DNA of 64,000 nt. Origin: DATBAX01 sp963723765. GTDB lineage: Bacteria; Acidobacteriota; Terriglobia; Terriglobales; Acidobacteriaceae. Numbering within the stretch: position 1 is the stretch's first letter; each line of letters begins with the position of its first letter. Position numbers and translations under genes: made by a program. Below the pieces are notes generated by a model, which saw only the letters and a program-made list of their open reading frames with translations, did no database searches and was not told the origin of the DNA. The stretch covers positions 1-64,000 of the forward strand of contig CAVRSD010000007.1 of assembly GCA_963723765.1 (NCBI GenBank). Direction: 5' to 3'. This document shows positions 43,208-52,112 of this stretch, one piece after another.

Positions 43208-43740
43208 CTATCTGCCCTTGCGCGATCGGTTAATGGCGTCTCGGGCTTCCTGGTCGGCGGTGCGGCGGCGTTCGGTTTCCCGCTTGTCCCACAGCTGCTT
43301 GCCTTTAGCCAGGGCGATCTCCACTTTCACTTTGCCGTTCTTGAAATACATCCGGGTGGGGATGAGAGTTTGCCCCTTCTGATGGGTCTTACCCATGAGC
43401 TTGCGGATTTCTTCCTTATGCATCAACAGCTTGCGGGTCCGCAGCGGGGCATGGTTGGCAATGTTTCCGTGCTCATAAGGGCCAATATGACAATTGAGCA
43501 GCCAGATTTCGTCGTCTTTGATCAGTCCATAGGCGTCTTTGAGGTTGGCAAGGCCCGATCGCGGACGGATTTCACCTCGGTTCCGGTCAAAGAAACCCCG
43601 GTCTCAAATTTTTCCAGCAAGAAATAGTTATGTGAAGCGATCCTATTGACAGCAGCATCGCGCTGGCCAGCTGCGGTGGGGTCGCGGCGAGGGTTTTTCT
43701 CGGGATTGGACTTCGTCGGATGTGAGGTTTGACGTGCCAT
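43208..43740 (-). pseudogene. smpB: SsrA-binding protein SmpB, interrupted by a one-base frameshift
   Basis: The first frame from 43740 gives a basic N-terminus and HNYFLLEKFETGVSLTGTE then VKSVRD, which is SmpB. It then runs out of sense to a stop at 43522. In the other frame the text continues with LANLKDAYGLIKDDEIWLLN, HIGPYEHGNIANHAPLRTRK, LMHKEEIRKLMGKTHQKG and LIPTRMYFKNGKVKVEIALAKGK. Adding one base around 43555-43563 restores a 177-residue SmpB. SmpB binds tmRNA and rescues stalled ribosomes. Its near-universal presence makes a sequence error likely. No tmRNA gene was seen in the window. Confidence 0.85.
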
Positions 43741-44042
43741 GGGTCTAAATAGGTTATCTCATAGGCGGGCACGGTGACAGAGGCTGGGTGTCAGGTTTCT
43801 CGCTTCCGATCCTCCGGCGCGAGTCTGGCCCCGGCTTCTTGTCGCATGTACGGCCAAAAGGATGCGTATAAGACGGCTATTGGGACTAAGCCTTACGACT
43901 TTAACTGTCATCCCAGCAGTCACTTCGGCAGGCTCGGAGCCGATGATATAATTTTTTCAGTTTACGTCTTCGAGGACAAGAATCGAAAGCCTAACCCAGG
44001 GTCAAAGCCGACTCCAAGGGGAAGACTGCCTGTGAGGAATCA
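43741..44042. other. Intergenic region between smpB and the secretin gene
   Basis: About 300 bases between two divergent genes. TATAAT at 43947-43952 is a possible -10 for the secretin gene, but no good -35 lies at the right distance. TGTCATCCCAGC at about 43908 recalls the start of the dispersed elements but no inverse end is seen. No gene is supported. Confidence 0.4.
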
Positions 44043-46283
44043 GTGATGAGAAGCTTGCTGCGCCCGGCGGTAGTTCTATTACTCGTTGTGGCTATCGTCT
44101 TACCGTTCGCCGGCGAGAGCGCCAAATCCCTCTATCTAAAAGGGAAAGACGCCGAAGCTCGGCAGAATTATGAGCAGGCCTACGACTTCTACAAGGCAGC
44201 CTATGGGCAGAAACCGCAGGACTTGGATTATCGCTCGGCTTACGAGCGGTTGCGTTTTCTGGCGGGAGCTTCCCATGTGCATCGCGGCCAATTGTTGCGG
44301 GAGGCCGGCCAGTTGGACACGGCATTAGTGGAATTCCAGAAAGCGGCGGAAATCGATCCTTCCAGTTTTATTGCCCAACAGGAAGTAAAACGCACCAAGG
44401 AAATGATCGAAGCCGGGAAGGCCCCGGTACCCAAGGCTTCCAGGGCCCCGACCGGGCTGCGGAAGCGCATGGAAGAAGCGCAGGGGCCGGTTGAACTAGC
44501 CGCCATTTCGAACATACCCATCACCATCAAATCCACTGCCGACAGCAAGGCCATTTACGAGACCGTCGGCAAATTGGCCGGCGTCAACGTGTTGTTCGAT
44601 CCTGATTACACCTCGCGCAGCATCAAGATTGAGTTGAACGGAGTCACGCTGGAAGAGGCGCTGGAAATCGTTGCGCTGGAGTCGAAAACTTTCTGGCGGC
44701 CGGTGACCCCGAATACGATTTTCATCGCGGCGGACAATCCCGCCAAGCGCAAAGATCTGGAGCAGAGCGTCATCAAGACGTTCTACATGTCCAATCTGTC
44801 CCAACCCACGGAGTTGCAGGACGTGGTGAATGCGCTGCGGCAGATTCTGGAAGTCTCCCGCATTCAACCGTTGCCTTCGCAAGGTGCGATCGTGGTGCGT
44901 GGTACCCCCGATCAAATTGCTTTGGCGGAAAAACTGGTTGGCGATCTGGACAAGTCGAAGCCGGAAGTGATCGTGGACGTGGCCATTATGCAGGTCAGCC
45001 GCGACAAATCGCACACTTTAGGGATCAATCCCCCGACCAGTGCGTCGGTCTCGTTGCAACCGAATATCAACACTTCGACCAGCACCACGACCACTACGAG
45101 TTCCACCACCACCAACGGCATTTCTTTGAATGCTTTAGGAAACTTGAATGCGACCGATTTTCAGGTGACGATTTCGCAGGCGACAGCCACTGCGTTATTT
45201 AGCGACAGCGCCACCAAGCTTATCCAGAACCCACAGATCCGCGTGGTCGACGGACAGAAGGCGTCCCTTAAGATTGGTGAGAAGGTCCCCATCGCTACCG
45301 GGTCATTCCAGCCAGGCATTGGCGGAGTTGGCATTAACCCGCTGGTAAATACCCAATTCCAGTATCTCGATGTCGGCGTGAACATCGATATCACGCCGAA
45401 AGTTCACTCCAACGGTGAAGTGACGTTGAAGATCACCATGGACATTTCTTCGGTGACCGGTCAGACCAGCATTGGCGGCATCACCCAGCCCATCATCGGG
45501 CAGAGAAAAATTGAAAACGAAGTCCGCTTGAAAGAAGGCGAAGTCAATTTGCTGGGCGGGATGATGGAAAACCAGGAAACGAAGTCGCTCACCGGAATTC
45601 CCGGGCTGGCGCAGATTCCAATCCTGAAGTATCTCTTCGGGCAGACGACCACCGATCATTCGGATACCGAGACGGTTTTTGTGATGATTCCGCATATCGT
45701 ACGGGCGCGCGATGTGACCGAAATGAATGACCGGGCGATTGATGTGGGTACGGCCAGCACTATCAGTTTGCGCCACAAGAGCCAGCCGGCGGCTGCCGTG
45801 GCGGATGTGGCTGCACAGGTTCCCGCTATGACTCCTGCTGGGAATGCACCGGCAGCAACGGCTGGGACTCCAGCAAGCTTTTCGTTTGATCCCCCCAGCA
45901 TTGTGCAAAAAGTTGGGGCCACCTTTACGGTAAACGTAGTGCTCACCGGGGCGCAGAATGCGTATTCGGTGCCACTCCAGGTCAGTTATGATCCGAAAAC
46001 CTTGCAGGTGGTGAACGTGTCCAACGGCAGCTTCCTCTCGCAGGATGGGCAAGCGGTGGCGCTGGTGAAACGCGATGACGACAGTACCGGGACGGTACAG
46101 ATCACGCTAACCCGGCCGCCCGGGGCGTCTGGGGTTTCCGGGCAGGGCACGGTGGTTACGCTGACCTTCATGGCCAAAGCCGCCGGACAGTCCTTATTGA
46201 CCATCTTGAAGGGTGGCGCTCTCGACCCGAATATGCAGCACTTGCCGGTGGCAGGAGCGGCAGCCACGGTGCAGATTCAGTAA
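44043..46283 (+). CDS. Type II/IV secretion secretin with TPR and cohesin-like domains
   Basis: This 746-residue outer-membrane pore protein has a signal peptide, an N-terminal TPR-like region (about 30-130), an STN-type domain (IPITIKSTADSKAIYETVG), N-domains of the secretin family (LQDVVNALRQILE), a Thr/Ser-rich stretch near residue 345 and the secretin core (VPIATGSFQPGIGG, LNLGGMMENQ-like LLGGMMENQETKSLTGIPGL). The last 130 residues form a cohesin-like beta-domain (FDPPSIVQKVGATFTVNVVL). It would form the exit channel for pseudopilin-linked secretion or pili. Two pseudopilin genes follow on the same strand, but no ATPase or platform protein is nearby. The start is GTG 44043 or ATG 44046. 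Confidence 0.93.
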   Translation: MMRSLLRPAVVLLLVVAIVLPFAGESAKSLYLKGKDAEARQNYEQAYDFYKAAYGQKPQDLDYRSAYERLRFLAGASHVHRGQLLREAGQLDTALVEFQKAAEIDPSSFIAQQEVKRTKEMIEAGKAPVPKASRAPTGLRKRMEEAQGPVELAAISNIPITIKSTADSKAIYETVGKLAGVNVLFDPDYTSRSIKIELNGVTLEEALEIVALESKTFWRPVTPNTIFIAADNPAKRKDLEQSVIKTFYMSNLSQPTELQDVVNALRQILEVSRIQPLPSQGAIVVRGTPDQIALAEKLVGDLDKSKPEVIVDVAIMQVSRDKSHTLGINPPTSASVSLQPNINTSTSTTTTTSSTTTNGISLNALGNLNATDFQVTISQATATALFSDSATKLIQNPQIRVVDGQKASLKIGEKVPIATGSFQPGIGGVGINPLVNTQFQYLDVGVNIDITPKVHSNGEVTLKITMDISSVTGQTSIGGITQPIIGQRKIENEVRLKEGEVNLLGGMMENQETKSLTGIPGLAQIPILKYLFGQTTTDHSDTETVFVMIPHIVRARDVTEMNDRAIDVGTASTISLRHKSQPAAAVADVAAQVPAMTPAGNAPAATAGTPASFSFDPPSIVQKVGATFTVNVVLTGAQNAYSVPLQVSYDPKTLQVVNVSNGSFLSQDGQAVALVKRDDDSTGTVQITLTRPPGASGVSGQGTVVTLTFMAKAAGQSLLTILKGGALDPNMQHLPVAGAAATVQIQ

Positions 46284-46389
46284 TCGCGGGCGGCAAGAGT
46301 TTATTGAAGAATCCGGCCGCGATTGCCGATAGAAGATTGGGACCATCAGGCCTCTAACAATCGGGTAGAGCTTCCGATGAGACATGGGC

Positions 46390-46470
46390 AGATTTTAGAT
46401 TTGTGATTTCAGATTGTAGATTGGCCAAGCCAGATTCATTCAGTCTGAATCTTCAATCTGTAATTCAAGA
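46390..46470. repeat. AATCT-rich intergenic repeats
   Basis: The gap between the secretin and pseudopilin genes has repeated GATTTxAGATTT-like and CTTCAATCTGTAATT pieces, related to the repeats at 33904-33965. No gene is supported; the pseudopilin start at 46478 has its own conserved leader. Confidence 0.45.
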
Positions 46471-46477
46471 TAACTCT

Positions 46478-46954
46478 ATGCAGTCCGTTGTCACAAACAG
46501 GGGTCCCGCGCGAAAGATGCGAGGGTTCACGCTCATTGAGTTGATTGTAGCCACCGCGATTCTGGTGATCCTGACCAGTTTGGCTATTCCCATGGCGCGG
46601 GTAAGTATCAAGCGGCAGAAAGAGCACATGTTACGCGACGATTTGTGGGACATGCGCGACGCCATTGACCGCTATAAAGATGCAGCAGACCGGAACGCAT
46701 TTCAGACCAAGGTCGGATCGCAAGGTTATCCGCCGGATCTGGATACACTGGTAAAGGGCATTGACGTGAACGGCAAGAAATTGAAGTTTCTGCGCAGGAT
46801 TCCAATCGATCCGATGACCGGCAAGAATGAGTGGGGCATGCGTTCGATGCAGGACGATCCCGATTCCGATTCCTGGGATGGAGACAACGTTTTCGACGTG
46901 TATACGAAATCGCAAGATACAGCGCTCGATGGCACCAATTACAAGGACTGGTAG
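46478..46954 (+). CDS. Type II secretion / type IV pilus pseudopilin
   Basis: This 158-residue protein has a basic leader ending MRG followed by FTLIELIVATAILVILTSLA: the prepilin-peptidase site (G/F) and the Glu at +5. The rest is a GspG-like helix and a C-terminal domain with a calcium-site-like acidic loop (DDPDSDSWDGDNVFDV). It would be cleaved and methylated by PilD and polymerise into a periplasmic pseudopilus. ATG at 46478 is chosen from the leader. The next pseudopilin starts right after its stop. The class is firm. Confidence 0.9.
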   Translation: MQSVVTNRGPARKMRGFTLIELIVATAILVILTSLAIPMARVSIKRQKEHMLRDDLWDMRDAIDRYKDAADRNAFQTKVGSQGYPPDLDTLVKGIDVNGKKLKFLRRIPIDPMTGKNEWGMRSMQDDPDSDSWDGDNVFDVYTKSQDTALDGTNYKDW

Positions 46955-47359
46955 ATGGTGAAACCTTGCAACCAGAAAAGTCGCGGCTTCACCCTGATTG
47001 AGCTGATGATTGTCATCAGCCTGATCATCATTCTGGTATCGGTCGCGGTCCCGATTTACAGCCAGTCAGTCCTGCGGGCAAGAGAATCCGTGCTGCGGCA
47101 AAATCTTTTCACGCTGCGTTCGCTAATCTCGCAATACACTCTCGACAAACAGCAGGCCCCGCAATCTCTGGATGATCTGATACAAGCGCATTACCTGAAG
47201 TTGATCCCCAAGGACCCGATCACCGGGAGTCCGGACTGGACTGTGGACCAGGAAGATTCAAGCATCATGTCCGTCGATCAGCAGGAGTCCGGGATTGACG
47301 ACGTGCATAGCTCGTCGGCTAGCTTATCGACCGACGGCACGGCGTATAACACCTGGTGA
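46955..47359 (+). CDS. Type II secretion major-type pseudopilin (GspG-like)
   Basis: This 134-residue protein has the prepilin leader NQKSRG and FTLIELMIVISLIIILVSVA, then a helix (RESVLRQNLFTLRSLISQYT) and a PKDPITGSPDW loop typical of GspG-like pseudopilins, ending in a Ser/Asp-rich tail that ends TAYNTW. It starts one base after the stop of the previous pseudopilin, so they are one transcript. It should form the pseudopilus that pushes substrates through the secretin coded upstream. Confidence 0.9.
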   Translation: MVKPCNQKSRGFTLIELMIVISLIIILVSVAVPIYSQSVLRARESVLRQNLFTLRSLISQYTLDKQQAPQSLDDLIQAHYLKLIPKDPITGSPDWTVDQEDSSIMSVDQQESGIDDVHSSSASLSTDGTAYNTW

Positions 47360-47424
47360 AGCTGAGATTTTTGCAAAGCTACTTCCATTTGAATACTTCC
47401 CTCCGAAAGCACTAACATCTAATC

Positions 47425-49101
47425 ATGCCGGTTGAAACAGAAATCACAGCCTCCACTTACAAGCCCATTCGAGCGCCTCGCGGCAATCAGATCACCTGCA
47501 AAGGCTGGCAGCAGGAAGCCGCCATGCGCATGCTCATGAACAACCTCGATGAAGAGGTCGCCGAGCGGCCGAGAGACTTGGTCGTGTATGGCGGAACCGG
47601 CCGGGCGGCGCGCAGTTGGGAGGCCTACCATGCGATCGTCGCTTCACTGAAGGCCCTCGAGAACGACGAAACTCTGCTGGTGCAGTCCGGCAAGCCGGTG
47701 GGAGTCTTTAAGACCCACGAATACGCGCCACGCGTTCTGATCGCCAACTCAAACCTGGTGGGGCATTGGTCCAACTGGGAGAAGTTTAACGAACTGGAAC
47801 GCGCCGGACTGATGATGTATGGACAGATGACGGCTGGCTCATGGATTTACATCGGCTCGCAGGGAATTGTGCAGGGAACATTCGAGACGTTTGCTGCGGC
47901 AGCCGAAAAACATTTTGGTGGCGATCTCGCGGGCAAGTTGATCGTGAGCGGCGGCATGGGCGGGATGGGTGGCGCTCAGCCATTAGCCGCGACCATGACG
48001 GGCGCCGCGTTCCTGGGAATTGACGTGGACGCCGAACGCATCAAGAAGCGTCTCAAGACCGGCTATTGCGACTTCATGGTCACCACTCTCGATGAAGCGC
48101 TGCGCATCCTTAAGAACGCAGTGCGCAAGAAAGAAAATGTGTCCGTTGGGCTGGTGGGGAATTGCGCTGACATTATTCCCGAGCTGGCGGAACGTGGCGT
48201 AGTGCCGGATATTCTTACCGACCAAACCTCGGCCCACGATCCACTGAACGGCTATGTGCCGAATGGCATGAGCTTGCAGGAGGCTGTCGAGCTTCGTAAA
48301 AACGATCCCAAGAGTTATCAGGAGAAGTCGCTCGATGCCATGGCTCGCCACGTTGAAGGCATGCTGCGCCTGCAAAAGATGGGCTCAGTCACGTTCGACT
48401 ACGGAAACAATATCCGTACATTTGCATTTCAGCGTGGGGTTAAGAATGCTTACGATTTTCCAGGATTTGTCCCTGAGTACATTCGTCCATTATTTTGTGA
48501 AGGGCGCGGTCCGTTCCGCTGGGTCGCGTTGTCGGGCGAGCCTTCGGACATTCACGTCACCGACGATTTGATCCTCGAACTATTTCCAGAGAATAAAATT
48601 CTGCGGCGCTGGATTGATCTGGCAAAAAAGCGCATTAAGTTTCAGGGGCTGCCGGCAAGGATCTGCTGGCTGGGATATGGCGAGCGCGCCCAGTTCGCGC
48701 TGGCCATGAACGATCTGGTGAAAAAAGGCAAGATCAAAGCGCCGATCGTGATCGGACGCGATCACCTGGATTGCGGTTCGGTGGCATCTCCGTTTCGCGA
48801 AACCGAGAGCATGAAAGATGGAAGCGACGCAGTGGCAGACTGGCCACTTTTGAACGCCATGCTGAATACGGCGGCCGGGGCCTCCTGGGTATCGATTCAC
48901 AATGGCGGTGGCGTGGGCATTGGTTACTCGCTGCATGCAGGACAAGTCACCGTGGCCGACGGCACGGATGCGATGGCGAAACGGATTGAGCGCGTGCTGA
49001 CCACCGATCCGGGGATGGGCATCATTCGGCATGTGGATGCAGGGTATGACGAAGCCAAAAAGTTTGCCAAAGATAAGGGTGTCAAAATACCGATGAGCTA
49101 G
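47425..49101 (+). CDS. hutU: Urocanate hydratase
   Basis: This 558-residue enzyme is complete and matches HutU: RAPRGNQITCKGWQQEAAMRM near the start, the glycine-rich NAD-binding SGGMGGMGGAQPLAATM, the DQTSAHDPLNGYVP active-site segment and HNGGGVGIGYSLHAGQV. It hydrates urocanate to 4-imidazolone-5-propionate with tightly bound NAD+, the second step of histidine breakdown. hutI, the next enzyme, follows on the same strand. No hutH or hutG is in the window. The identification is firm. Confidence 0.97.
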   Translation: MPVETEITASTYKPIRAPRGNQITCKGWQQEAAMRMLMNNLDEEVAERPRDLVVYGGTGRAARSWEAYHAIVASLKALENDETLLVQSGKPVGVFKTHEYAPRVLIANSNLVGHWSNWEKFNELERAGLMMYGQMTAGSWIYIGSQGIVQGTFETFAAAAEKHFGGDLAGKLIVSGGMGGMGGAQPLAATMTGAAFLGIDVDAERIKKRLKTGYCDFMVTTLDEALRILKNAVRKKENVSVGLVGNCADIIPELAERGVVPDILTDQTSAHDPLNGYVPNGMSLQEAVELRKNDPKSYQEKSLDAMARHVEGMLRLQKMGSVTFDYGNNIRTFAFQRGVKNAYDFPGFVPEYIRPLFCEGRGPFRWVALSGEPSDIHVTDDLILELFPENKILRRWIDLAKKRIKFQGLPARICWLGYGERAQFALAMNDLVKKGKIKAPIVIGRDHLDCGSVASPFRETESMKDGSDAVADWPLLNAMLNTAAGASWVSIHNGGGVGIGYSLHAGQVTVADGTDAMAKRIERVLTTDPGMGIIRHVDAGYDEAKKFAKDKGVKIPMS

Positions 49102-49121
49102 GCTTGGCAATGGCCATGTGG

Positions 49122-49143
49122 GGACGGGCGCCCTCGCCCGTCC
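49122..49143 (+). terminator. Perfect GC-rich stem-loop between hutU and hutI
   Basis: GGACGGGCG and CGCCCGTCC form a perfect 9-base stem around a CCCT loop, 20 bases after the hutU stop. No T-tract follows, so the mode may be partial termination or RNA stabilisation between hutU and hutI. Confidence 0.5.
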
Positions 49144-49190
49144 AAGCCGAGCAAGGCTGGGCAAGAAGTCGCTGCTAAACTGTTCTCTGC

Positions 49191-50519
49191 GTGAGTGTCA
49201 TTCTCAAGAGAAAATCACAATCGGGCCGTTCACTGTTGCTGGTCAACATCGGCCAGCTCCTCACGCTGCGCGGGCCCTCTGGCAATCCCGGTCCGCGCCG
49301 GGGTCCGGAACTCAATGAGCTTGGCATCATCGAAGAAGCTGCCGTGCTGTGTGTCGGCGGGAAGATTGTTTCGGTGGGCAAAAGCAAAGACGCCCTCCGC
49401 GATCCCTGGATCAAGAAGAATCGCAGGAAAATCATCGAGATTGATTGCGCAGGCCAGGTCGTTCTGCCCGGATTTGTTGATTCGCATACTCATCCGGCAT
49501 TCGTTGCGCCCAGGCTGGTGGATTTCGAGAAGCGCATCGCCGGCGCAAGTTATGAAGAGATCGCTGAAGCAGGAGGCGGCATCCGGTCCAGCGTGGAAGG
49601 TGTGCGCAAAGCCGGGAAGAAGCTGCTGGCGGAGAACGTTCTGCGCGTGCTCAATGAAATGGCGGGGCAAGGAACCACGACGGTGGAAGCGAAGTCAGGC
49701 TATGGATTGACACTGGAATCAGAGTTGAAATCGCTGCTGGCGATTCGTGAAGCGGCCAACCAATGGCCCGGGACGGTCGTGTCGACGCTGCTGGGAGCGC
49801 ACGTCGTCCCAAAAGAATTTCAGAGTCGCCCGGAAAAATATGTTGAACTCATCATCAAAGAGATGATTCCGCAAGTGGCCAAACGAAAGCTCGCGCAATT
49901 TGTAGATGTTTTCACCGAACGCGGCGCGTTTACAGTGGAAGATACGGAGAAGATCTTTGAAACCGCGCGGCAACATGGCTTGGGAGTGCGGGCACATGTA
50001 TGTCAATTGAGTGAGACGTCGCTACAGTCGCTGTTGCGTTTGAATCCAGCTTCATTCGACCACATGGATCATGTGTCCGATGACGACCTCTCTCAATTGG
50101 CCAAGCAAGATACTGTGGCCACCCTGGTGCCAGGAGCAAATTACTTTCTTGGTCTGGAGAAATATCCGCCCGCTCGAAAATTAATTGATGCTGGCGTGGC
50201 TGTAGCCCTGGCTACCGACTATAACCCTGGGTCGTCGCCCACGCCGAGCATGCCATTCGCCATGTCTCTGGCATGCACGCACATGAAGATGTCTCCCGCA
50301 GAAGCGATTGCGGCGGCGACGATCAATGGCGCGTGGGCACTACGATTACAACCGTCGAAGGGATCGATTGAGACTGGGAAAGATGCGGACCTGGCAGTGT
50401 TTGAAGCCAAAGACTACCGTGAGATTCCTTATTGGTTTGCAACCAACCGATGTGTATTTGCAGTGTTGAATGGAACCGTGACTTCAGCGGCCAGGGTGAT
50501 CTCGGCTCCTGGAAAATGA
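49191..50519 (+). CDS. hutI: Imidazolonepropionase
   Basis: This 442-residue amidohydrolase has metal ligands in VDSHTHPAFVAPR and later LATDYNPGSSPTPSMPF with the catalytic Asp and the HutI signature. EAKSGYGLTLESELKSLLAI is the family's conserved segment. It hydrolyses imidazolone-5-propionate to formiminoglutamate, the third step of histidine breakdown, with a bound zinc or iron. The start is GTG at 49191. It follows hutU by 89 bases with a stem-loop between. The identification is firm. Confidence 0.96.
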   Translation: MSVILKRKSQSGRSLLLVNIGQLLTLRGPSGNPGPRRGPELNELGIIEEAAVLCVGGKIVSVGKSKDALRDPWIKKNRRKIIEIDCAGQVVLPGFVDSHTHPAFVAPRLVDFEKRIAGASYEEIAEAGGGIRSSVEGVRKAGKKLLAENVLRVLNEMAGQGTTTVEAKSGYGLTLESELKSLLAIREAANQWPGTVVSTLLGAHVVPKEFQSRPEKYVELIIKEMIPQVAKRKLAQFVDVFTERGAFTVEDTEKIFETARQHGLGVRAHVCQLSETSLQSLLRLNPASFDHMDHVSDDDLSQLAKQDTVATLVPGANYFLGLEKYPPARKLIDAGVAVALATDYNPGSSPTPSMPFAMSLACTHMKMSPAEAIAAATINGAWALRLQPSKGSIETGKDADLAVFEAKDYREIPYWFATNRCVFAVLNGTVTSAARVISAPGK

Positions 50520-50584
50520 GTCAGCCTCTTGCATCTCTCCGAATTGTTTTGGCCAACGATGAACTGCCAACGACGGGTTCAGCG

Positions 50585-50613
50585 TTGAGTGAATCGCAGA
50601 TGGTTGCTATAAT
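50585..50613 (+). promoter_or_regulatory. Promoter of tRNA-Phe
   Basis: TTGAGT at 50585-50590 and TATAAT at 50608-50613 are separated by 17 bases, with an extended TG before the -10. It would start transcription about 115 bases before the tRNA gene. Confidence 0.6.
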
Positions 50614-50734
50614 CTTGGCTGTTCCACACGCTCCCAGCGTTTGACTGCTTGTCTTTGCCGGAGATCCGCGAAAGTATCCGCGTGCCTTACAGGACGCGCA
50701 CGGCGTCGGCAACCAAGCTGTGAATCCAAAACGT

Positions 50735-50810
50735 GGCCAGGTAGCTCAGGTGGTAGAGCGCAGCCCTGAAAAGGCTGGCGTCGGGGGTTCAACTCCCTCC
50801 CTGGCCACCA
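50735..50810 (+). tRNA. tRNA-Phe (GAA)
   Basis: The 76-base sequence folds into a full cloverleaf: acceptor GGCCAGG with CCTGGCC, D-arm GCTC...GAGC, anticodon stem CAGCC...GGCTG with loop CTGAAAA (anticodon GAA), and T-arm with TTCAACT loop. The 3' CCA is encoded (50808-50810). It is the probable attachment site of the integrative element that follows. Confidence 0.97.
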
Positions 50811-50849
50811 TCATTTCAAAGAACTTAGCGGCCGAGAGCCGAAATTTCT

Positions 50850-50871
50850 AACCCACGATCCAACCCACGAT
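50850..50871. repeat. Two direct copies of AACCCACGAT next to tRNA-Phe
   Basis: AACCCACGAT occurs at 50850-50859 and again at 50862-50871, 40 bases past the tRNA and just after the integrase stop. Directly repeated 10-base sites near a tyrosine integrase attachment site are typical arm-type binding sites. Confidence 0.45.
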
Positions 50872-50873
50872 TC

Positions 50874-52112
50874 TCACTGAACTCGCTCCGTGAGCAGGTG
50901 AATTCTGTCCCCCATCAGCTGTTCGAGGAACTTGCCTTGCGCATCCCGCATGGACTCCATGTCGGACTGCGCATAGAGTTCCATCGTTGTGCCAAAGTCC
51001 TCGTGCCGCAGAACACCCTGCACGGTTTTGGGGTCCACTTTCAGCTTCACCAGTGCCGTCGCCAGTGAATGGCGAAAGTTGTGAAAACCGAAGCGCCCCT
51101 TCCAGTTCGCAGCAATCACGCCGGCGCTGATGGCTGCGGGGCGCAAGTATTTCTGCACCATGATGGACGCGGACAGCGGCTTCTTGCCTCTCAGCTTCAC
51201 GCTGGGAAACACGTAGTCGCTTTCCTTGGCATACTTCGTTCTCTCGCGCCATGCGAGGAGGAAGCCAGCCAAAAGCGGATGCATGGGAACGGGAGCCTTT
51301 GACGCTTTCGACTTCGGCTCTTTGAATCTTCCCCACACATAAGCTCGTCTCACATAAATCACCAACCCCTCGAAATCGAGATCCATCCACATCAAGCCCA
51401 ACAGTTCTGATACGCGCAGAGCAGTGGCGGCGTCGCTTAGAGTCAACGTGCGCCTTGGCTCTGGAGTATTGAGAAGAACCTCGAACGCCTGCTTCGGCGT
51501 CATGACTATCGCCCGGTAGTCGCTCGTGGTTCGTTGGCTCACCCAGTTCATGGGATTGCCTTCCTGCTGGCGAGGGAGGAAATTGCATCGCTGCCCGTGC
51601 TTGAAGACCAGGCTCATGATGCGGCGGATTTTGTCGATCGTGGGATCGGCTAACGGTTTCACCTTCTTCTGAGCGTTCCCCTTGCGTAGTTCCCGAAACC
51701 ACCCCTCGACATCCCTCGATTCCACGGCTAAGGGTGCTAATCTCCCCCATCGTGGAATGATGCGTTTGATAAGGTGTCGCTCGTAGGTTTCGACTGTGGG
51801 AAATGCTTTGGGACGCGCTGATTCCGATTGGTCGATTCTCAGCTCGTTTTCGATATAGTCCTGACAAAGCTGACCAAACGTTCTCGGCGTTCCTTGGAAG
51901 GGCTGCAATTGGTTGATGGTTTCGCGCAGCTTCTGACGATCGACTTCTCTCGATGCATCCGCCGGGCTGGGACCGATATCTTTGACAAGACCTATAGCGG
52001 TCGTGCGTTCGACTCGTTTCCCATCCGAGCGAGTAGCGTAATAGCGAAGCACCCACGTCAGACCCTCCGCGCGCATTATCTTGCGTAGACTGCCTATTTG
52101 ATACCTGGGCAT
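50874..52112 (-). CDS. Tyrosine recombinase / phage-type integrase
   Basis: This 412-residue integrase has an N-terminal arm-binding region, a core-binding SAM-like helix domain (about 90-190) and the catalytic domain with the conserved residues: Arg in ALRVSELLGLMW, HNFRHSLATAL (His-x-x-Arg), His in LRHEDFGTT and Tyr in MELYAQS. The ATG at 52112 is preferred to a TTG one codon upstream because GGAGG is five bases before it. Its start overlaps the excisionase-like gene stop by one base. It should insert the element into the tRNA-Phe gene. Confidence 0.95.
   Translation of the reverse strand: MPRYQIGSLRKIMRAEGLTWVLRYYATRSDGKRVERTTAIGLVKDIGPSPADASREVDRQKLRETINQLQPFQGTPRTFGQLCQDYIENELRIDQSESARPKAFPTVETYERHLIKRIIPRWGRLAPLAVESRDVEGWFRELRKGNAQKKVKPLADPTIDKIRRIMSLVFKHGQRCNFLPRQQEGNPMNWVSQRTTSDYRAIVMTPKQAFEVLLNTPEPRRTLTLSDAATALRVSELLGLMWMDLDFEGLVIYVRRAYVWGRFKEPKSKASKAPVPMHPLLAGFLLAWRERTKYAKESDYVFPSVKLRGKKPLSASIMVQKYLRPAAISAGVIAANWKGRFGFHNFRHSLATALVKLKVDPKTVQGVLRHEDFGTTMELYAQSDMESMRDAQGKFLEQLMGDRIHLLTERVQ

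Noticed and set aside
45060..45120. Repeat-like ACC/ACG sequence in the secretin gene
   Set aside because: It encodes an in-frame Thr/Ser-rich linker and needs no separate element.
50601..50620. TTGCTATAATC upstream of tRNA-Phe as a third copy of the shared operator
   Set aside because: The match is limited to the extended -10 consensus; the AACC flank and right arm are absent.
50848..52056. 402-residue same-strand frame overlapping the integrase
   Set aside because: It is rich in Arg, Ser and Gly without domains, while the other frame has the full recombinase tetrad.
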